Below, one piece after another: positions 32,988 to 37,454 of a stretch of DNA of 37,454 nt (positions are counted from its first letter, which is position 1; each line of letters starts with the position of its first letter). The notes under the pieces are model-generated. The model did no database searches. It was given only the letters and a program-made list of their open reading frames with translations, and was not told where the DNA came from. The position numbers and the translations under genes were made by a program. Source of the DNA: Actinomycetota bacterium (lineage in GTDB: Bacteria; Actinomycetota; Actinomycetes; S36-B12; UBA5976). The stretch lies in assembly GCA_017853815.1 (NCBI GenBank), contig JAFMIT010000003.1, positions 1 to 37,454 of the forward strand. Direction: 5' to 3'.

Positions 32988-33003
32988 GTACCGAATATGG
33001 TAC
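32988..33003. promoter_or_regulatory. candidate HicB operator in the hicAB promoter
   Basis: GTACC-GAATAT-GGTAC is a 16-bp inverted repeat starting 10 bp upstream of the hicA ATG. The HicB ribbon-helix-helix domain would be expected to bind such a site to autorepress. The palindrome is seen directly; the binding is inferred. Confidence 0.5.
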
Positions 33004-33064
33004 TGACTTAATAGTCACATTTCCAGACTGTGGAAAACTCCTTTGTTGAGTAGTCGTTCAGAAG

Positions 33065-33610
33065 TTACGGACGGAGCAGTCCGTGCACATGTTCATCGTG
33101 AAGCTCACCGTCGGGATAGCGCCATGACTTTCGCAACGTTCCTTCGTATTCAAAACCTGCCTTGGTCGCCGCCTTGCAAGACGCTTCATTCATCACTGCA
33201 TGAAAGAGACCAATGCGTGCGACCGGAATGTTCGCGAAAGTAAATGCACTTGCAGCTTTGGCGGCGCGAGCCGCGACTCCCCGACCGCGTGCGTGCGGCG
33301 CGACCCAGTAACCCAGCATCACGTTGGCGTTGTGAAAGTCGAACTGAAAGACCGACACTCCACCAAAAATCTGGTCGTGATCATCAACTGCCCACCAAGT
33401 CATGTGACCATCCCAGTTGAGCCTCTGTGAAATCCAATGGGCAACATCGTTACCGCCACGGCGCATTGGGGCCCACTGCACCGTCAGTGGGTCATCAGCA
33501 AACTTCTCGGCCTGTTCGAGATCATCCATCGAGTACGGGCGAAGCAAGAAACCTTCAGCCTCCACAGTTTGTGGCTGTGGAATATCGAAACTTTGCCCCG
33601 GCTCACTCAT
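33065..33610 (-). CDS. GNAT acetyltransferase, RimJ/RimL type
   Basis: About 181 residues. The RimJ-type opening FLLRPYSMDDLEQAEKFADD is followed by the acetyl-CoA-binding motif HARGRGVAARAAKAAS (about residues 113-128). The closing block is NEASCKAATKAGFEYEGTLRKS. It would N- or O-acetylate a ribosomal protein N-terminus or small molecule; the substrate is unknown. ATG at 33610 (MSEPGQSF) is preferred over the longer 33664 start because homologous sequence begins only after it. It stands 75 bp downstream of the sugar permease genes and may read from them. Confidence 0.85.
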   Translation of the reverse strand: MSEPGQSFDIPQPQTVEAEGFLLRPYSMDDLEQAEKFADDPLTVQWAPMRRGGNDVAHWISQRLNWDGHMTWWAVDDHDQIFGGVSVFQFDFHNANVMLGYWVAPHARGRGVAARAAKAASAFTFANIPVARIGLFHAVMNEASCKAATKAGFEYEGTLRKSWRYPDGELHDEHVHGLLRP

Positions 33611-33685
33611 GGCACACACTCTCGAATCATCTATGCGGCTGTGCACTTCGTTGGCGCACTGCAATGCTCCATTGTGTCAGCCAGG

Positions 33686-34504
33686 TTAGCCCTTAACCGA
33701 ACCTTGCGTCAGGCCAGTGACAATCTGGCGATTAAAGACAACGTACAGAACAATCATTGGCAGTGTGACCATGCTCAAGGCAGCGAACAGCATCTGGTAA
33801 TCCGTTACGTACTTAGAGGAGAACGCCAACAAACCGGTTGGAATCGTCTTCAAGGCATCGTCCTGGACATAGAGCAGTGCCAAAAGGAATTCATTCCATG
33901 AGGAGAGAACCGAAAAGATTCCGACCGTGACGAGAGCTGGGCGAATAATCGGAACCATCAGCAGCCGATAGACCGCCAAGTCACTCGCCCCATCGACGCG
34001 AGCTGATTCAAATATCTCTTTTGGCAGTGAGTCGATGTATGACTTCAGCAACCATACGGCGAGCGGAATCCCCATTGCGGTGTAAGGAACAATAAGAGCC
34101 CAACGGGTGTCTTTGAGATACACCAGCTCGAATAATTCATTTTGAGCGATGAAATACGCCTGAATAGGAAGCAGCAGTCCGAGGGTGAAGATGCCCATGA
34201 CGACACCGCGGCCTCTGAAGTTGAGTTTGCTCAAAGCAAAACCAGCCATCGAGGACACCGTCAGTGTGATTGTCGTCGCCGTGAAAGTGACGATGGCGCT
34301 GTTAATGGCGTACGTGCCGAGGCCACCCATTTCCCACGCTTCGGCAAACACCGAAAAATCAAATGTTGTGGGAAGTCCAAGCGGACTCTTGGCGATCTCA
34401 GCGTTGGTCTTGAGCGAGCTCATAAACATCCAGAGCATGGGAAGTAAGTTGAGCGTCGCGTAGAACCAGACGACAAGAGTGCTGAACGTGGGTTTGCGAT
34501 TCAT
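33686..34504 (-). CDS. sugar ABC transporter permease, MalG type (second system)
   Basis: A 272-residue CUT1 permease with six membrane helices. The opening is VVWFYATLNLLPMLWMFMSSLK. The EAA loop EIFESARVDGASDLAVYRLL keeps the canonical glycine. ATG at 34504 shares one base with the upstream permease stop (TGATG), which decides the start over 34540. It is last of the SIS-binding protein-permease-permease operon. Confidence 0.93.
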   Translation of the reverse strand: MNRKPTFSTLVVWFYATLNLLPMLWMFMSSLKTNAEIAKSPLGLPTTFDFSVFAEAWEMGGLGTYAINSAIVTFTATTITLTVSSMAGFALSKLNFRGRGVVMGIFTLGLLLPIQAYFIAQNELFELVYLKDTRWALIVPYTAMGIPLAVWLLKSYIDSLPKEIFESARVDGASDLAVYRLLMVPIIRPALVTVGIFSVLSSWNEFLLALLYVQDDALKTIPTGLLAFSSKYVTDYQMLFAALSMVTLPMIVLYVVFNRQIVTGLTQGSVKG

Positions 34505-35382
34505 CAGTACTCCACGTCTTCCTGACGAGTGCTGCGCCACTTCCTGAAGAAGATCGCAATGACGAGGCCAACAATCGTCAGAATGACAGAAAGAGACGAA
34601 CCGAAACCGATTTCCATATCTCTGAACACCGCTTTGACCATGTATGTCGTCGGCACTTCAGTCGAGTTGTACGGCCCGCCGTTAGTCATCACGTAGAAGA
34701 GGTCAAAGCCCTGAATGCCGCCTGTGATGCACAGCAACATGGCGACCGACGACACCTGTCGAATCATGGGCACCTTGATACGCCAGAAGAGTGTCCTCTC
34801 GTTCGCACCGTCGAGTCGAGCCGACTCGATCACATCCTGAGGCAGTCGTGCAAAAGCGGCGTTAAAGATCGCCATGTAAAAGCCAGCGAAAATCCACCCA
34901 GAAACGAGACTGATGGCCGGCAGCGCAGTCGCAGGGTTACCGAGCCAGACCTGGCGCCAATCCTCTCGGCCGATGGCACTTAAGAACGCGTTCATCGCAC
35001 CGAAGTCCGGATTAAAAACTGCTCCCCAGAGGACAGCAATCACGACCATAGGCAGCATGACCGGGATAAACAGTGCCACACGGGGATAACCCATAAAGCG
35101 GCCTGACGAGATGACACCTGCTAGCAGCAGTCCCATCGCCACTTCAACAACCAAAGTGGTGGCGATGTAGAAGAGCATGTGTCCGAATGAACTAACGAAC
35201 ACCGTGTCATGAAAAGCACGGATGTAGTTGTCGAATCCCGCAAACTCAGGAGTGCCGAAACCATTCCAACGCGCGAAGCTCAAAGCAATAGTGCCAACGA
35301 ACGGCAGTAGAACAGCGAATGCATAAATAAATACAGCAGGCGCAACAAGGATGAGAACACCAAACTTCGAAGTTGGCTTCAA
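34504..35382 (-). CDS. sugar ABC transporter permease, MalF type (second system)
   Basis: A 292-residue CUT1 permease. The first helix is VLILVAPAVFIYAFAVLLPF. The EAA loop DVIESARLDGANERTLFWRI and GGPYNSTEVPTTYMV block are typical. It starts at TTG 35382, with GGGA eight bases before it; a nearby ATG is out of frame and runs straight into a stop. No ATPase gene accompanies the pair. Confidence 0.93.
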   Translation of the reverse strand: MKPTSKFGVLILVAPAVFIYAFAVLLPFVGTIALSFARWNGFGTPEFAGFDNYIRAFHDTVFVSSFGHMLFYIATTLVVEVAMGLLLAGVISSGRFMGYPRVALFIPVMLPMVVIAVLWGAVFNPDFGAMNAFLSAIGREDWRQVWLGNPATALPAISLVSGWIFAGFYMAIFNAAFARLPQDVIESARLDGANERTLFWRIKVPMIRQVSSVAMLLCITGGIQGFDLFYVMTNGGPYNSTEVPTTYMVKAVFRDMEIGFGSSLSVILTIVGLVIAIFFRKWRSTRQEDVEY

Positions 35383-35423
35383 TGTGGCATTCCCATCCTT
35401 GTTAGCGACCGCTGCGGATTAAC

Positions 35424-36701
35424 TTACTGAGTCTCGACCTTAGCTTGGGCTTCGTCGAGAGCTTCTTGAGGCGTTTTTACGCCATCAAGAACTTGAGCAA
35501 TCGCCGTATTCAGAGCGTCTGCCATCTTGAGGTCATAACCCGTGTCAGGTGGTGCGACGATGGAAGCGCCGGAGTTGAGCAGGTCAACCATCGACTGGGT
35601 GACAGGGTCGAGAGTGCCAGCATCAGCGGACTTCGCTACGACTGTGAAACCTGCCGCGTTCCAAGCGCCGACAAGATCAGCCGAGAACGCATCCTTCAAG
35701 AACTCCACAGCTTTGTCCTGCTTGGTGCTCTTTGCGTTGACGATGTAGCCGGTGGTCACACCCATGATGCTTTCTTGACTGCCAGCCCCACCATCAATCG
35801 CGGGCAGATTGAACCAACCCAAGTTGATGTCTGGAGCTTGCTCCTGGGCGATACCAATCAGCCACGAGCCGATCGGCAACATGGCAGCGCTTCCCTGCAA
35901 GAACAGGTTGTAACCCTCATTGTCTGGAATCGTGTTTGCACTCGCATTGACGTAGCCACCTTTCTGAAGATCGGTCAGATACGTCAGGCCTTTGACGAAC
36001 TCAGGTGAGTTCATCGGCATCTGCTTGCTCATCACTTTGTCGTAAACCGACTCACCAGCAGATCGAGAGATAAGGTGGCCAATCCAATTGCCAGCAACCC
36101 AAAGGTCTTTGTTGCCCACTGCGAGAGGGGTAACACCCTCGCTCTTGAGCTTCTCACAGAGAGTCAGGAATTCGGCCCATGTGGTTGGAGCGCTGAGACC
36201 CTTCTCTGCGAACATGTCTTTGTTGTACCAAATCACGTTGGTGACATCAGACGTGAAAGGCACCATGTAGACCTTGCCGTCTACCGAAGTCGTGCCAAAG
36301 GCACCTTCCGCGAATTGCTGATCCAGTCCAGATGATGAAACCAGGTCAGTGATGTCTGCGGCATAACCCGCATTCACTTTGTTCACCAAACGAGCGCCAG
36401 CCCACTCGAAGTAGACGTCGGGCGCGTTGTTGCTCGTCAACAAGTTTTGCAGACCAACTGTTTGATACAAGTCATCGTTTTGGACCTGGAACTCAACCTT
36501 CCAGCCTGGGTTGTCCGCCTCAAATTTCGCAGCAGCTTGATCCCACACCTTCTGGCCATCCGAACCATTGCTGCCGAATGCGATGCGAAGCGTCTTGTCA
36601 CCCTCTTCAGAAGATGAACCACATGCACTCGTGAGAGCAACGGACATGGTCATAACAACTGAGACAAGTAACCGACGCAACTTTTTTGGATCTATTCTCA
36701 T
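35424..36701 (-). CDS. sugar ABC transporter solute-binding lipoprotein (second system)
   Basis: A 425-residue extracellular binding protein. The signal peptide has lipobox LTSAC with Cys27 as the lipid-anchored residue. The mature part shows WDQAAAKFEADNPGWKVEFQ, APDVYFEWAG, VYMVPFTSDVTNVIWYNKDMF and FLQGSAAMLPIGSW, as in family 1 proteins binding sugars. ATG at 36701 has AAAGGAAC just upstream. It is 16 bp downstream of the SIS gene. The ligand is unknown; an amino sugar is possible given the SIS partner. Confidence 0.94.
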   Translation of the reverse strand: MRIDPKKLRRLLVSVVMTMSVALTSACGSSSEEGDKTLRIAFGSNGSDGQKVWDQAAAKFEADNPGWKVEFQVQNDDLYQTVGLQNLLTSNNAPDVYFEWAGARLVNKVNAGYAADITDLVSSSGLDQQFAEGAFGTTSVDGKVYMVPFTSDVTNVIWYNKDMFAEKGLSAPTTWAEFLTLCEKLKSEGVTPLAVGNKDLWVAGNWIGHLISRSAGESVYDKVMSKQMPMNSPEFVKGLTYLTDLQKGGYVNASANTIPDNEGYNLFLQGSAAMLPIGSWLIGIAQEQAPDINLGWFNLPAIDGGAGSQESIMGVTTGYIVNAKSTKQDKAVEFLKDAFSADLVGAWNAAGFTVVAKSADAGTLDPVTQSMVDLLNSGASIVAPPDTGYDLKMADALNTAIAQVLDGVKTPQEALDEAQAKVETQ

Positions 36702-36717
36702 GATTGTTCCTTTACCT

Positions 36718-37454
36718 TCATAGTGCCTTCACTCGACCTTGAAATTGTTCAATGAGTGATTGATTGTGTTCATCTCCACCGGCGATGTTGGCGCTAGTGA
36801 AAACTGCTGGGCGACAATTGCGAGCTGCGAGCTTCTCTGCAGCGGCAATGGCAAGGGCGTTGACGATTGCGGCGTTGATGGCGGTGGACGTCGGACCCAT
36901 CGTGAGTCCGGTGTTCGCAATTGAGACACTTGCATCGCCTGGCTGGCCATGATTGTCAAGAGTGACATCAACAATGTCGTTGAGCTTTTCTGTCTTCGAT
37001 CTCGCCTGACTGGATTGGGCATGCGCGAGGCTGGTCAGTGCAATGGTGGGAATCCCTTGTCGTTTTGCTTCCCAGGCGACATCGATGGTGGCTTGGTTTC
37101 CACCCGAATTCGAAATCAGGAGCATGACATCGCGAGACGTGATTTTGTGCTGCTCAAAGAGCTCAGCGGCATTGAGATGAGTTCGTTCTCGTTGAGAACT
37201 ATCGGACGCAGATTCGTGCAACATCAGTTCAGGAATCAGAATCGGATTGATATTTGCAAATCCACCAGCGCGATAAAACAGCTCGAGTGCGATGACATGC
37301 GAATGCCCCGTGCCAAACGCATGCAGCATGCCACCGTTCTCAAACGCGTCAGCCATCATCTTGGCAGCAGAATCAATCGGGCCTTTGAGATCGGTTTCAA
37401 CAAGTTTCAAGAGCTCGATTAAGCGACCGATGTAATCAGAGGATGAGTTGGTCA
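36718..37454 (-). CDS. SIS-domain sugar isomerase-like protein (UPF0309-like), start just outside window
   Basis: A phosphosugar-binding SIS domain with FGTGHSHVIALELFYRAGG (GTGHS) and LISNSGGNQATIDVAW (SNSGG), and a C-terminal FTSANIAGGDEHNQ. The reading frame stays open to the window end: the last bases read NTG-ACC-AAC-TCA, giving (M)TNSSSDYIGRLIELLKLVE. This matches the expected N-terminal helix of UPF0309-type proteins, so the start codon's first base is almost certainly at 37455. A TTG at 37410 is internal. It probably isomerises or binds a phosphorylated sugar brought in by the adjacent ABC system; the substrate is unknown. Confidence 0.85.
   Translation of the reverse strand, partial: TNSSSDYIGRLIELLKLVETDLKGPIDSAAKMMADAFENGGMLHAFGTGHSHVIALELFYRAGGFANINPILIPELMLHESASDSSQRERTHLNAAELFEQHKITSRDVMLLISNSGGNQATIDVAWEAKRQGIPTIALTSLAHAQSSQARSKTEKLNDIVDVTLDNHGQPGDASVSIANTGLTMGPTSTAINAAIVNALAIAAAEKLAARNCRPAVFTSANIAGGDEHNQSLIEQFQGRVKAL

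Noticed and set aside
35445-36008. A 187-codon + strand open frame
   Set aside because: It is entirely antisense to the second solute-binding protein, which has a signal peptide, lipobox and clear homology blocks.

Overview
The window is actinobacterial chromosome, most likely from a free-living freshwater planktonic lineage. Three things point there: an actinorhodopsin gene (31036-31818), dense ATGA/TAATG-coupled operons, and mid-range GC with several TTG/GTG starts. I cannot separate acI/Nanopelagicales from Luna-type Microbacteriaceae without a search. Nearly all the content is carbohydrate capture and catabolism. I saw no tRNA, rRNA, insertion sequence, prophage or CRISPR array.

Layout. 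(1) 1-916: 3' part of an ADP-ribosylglycohydrolase gene, cut by the left edge and divergent from (2) xylA-xylB-aldose 1-epimerase on + (1206-4618). (3) A minus-strand regulator/enzyme operon (10417-4619): LacI repressor, ROK sugar kinase, GH2 beta-mannosidase-like enzyme and GH28-like enzyme. (4) A + strand OafA-type acyltransferase fused to an SGNH domain (10625-12796). (5) A minus-strand uptake operon (18717-12800): solute-binding protein, two CUT1 permeases and a large secreted protein joining a C-type lectin domain to a GH5-like domain. (6) A minus-strand catabolic operon (24444-18897): mannose-6-phosphate isomerase, ABC exporter-type half transporter, CE7 acetyl esterase, cytoplasmic GH5 enzyme and an anchored protein of unknown function. 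A double-domain TetR regulator lies upstream. (7) Two unknown membrane proteins (27224-25844). (8) A secreted protein with four about 150-residue repeats (27369-29819), preceded by a long hairpin-rich leader. (9) An endonuclease/exonuclease/phosphatase-fold protein, actinorhodopsin, an S4 RNA-binding protein, a HicAB toxin-antitoxin pair and a GNAT acetyltransferase. (10) A second sugar ABC operon (37454-33686): SIS protein, lipoprotein binding protein and two permeases, cut by the right edge.

How it fits together (inference). Regions 3-6 read as one locus for an acetylated beta-mannan or glucomannan. The secreted lectin-glycosidase would bind and cut the polymer, and the CUT1 importer would take up oligosaccharides. 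CE7 would remove acetyl groups, GH5 and GH2 would release sugars, ROK would phosphorylate mannose, and ManA would convert mannose-6-phosphate to fructose-6-phosphate. Near-identical 14-bp LacI-type palindromes upstream of the repressor gene (10559-10572) and of the importer (18786-18799) suggest a shared regulon. XylA/XylB add a xylose branch. Substrate identities are not proven by sequence alone.
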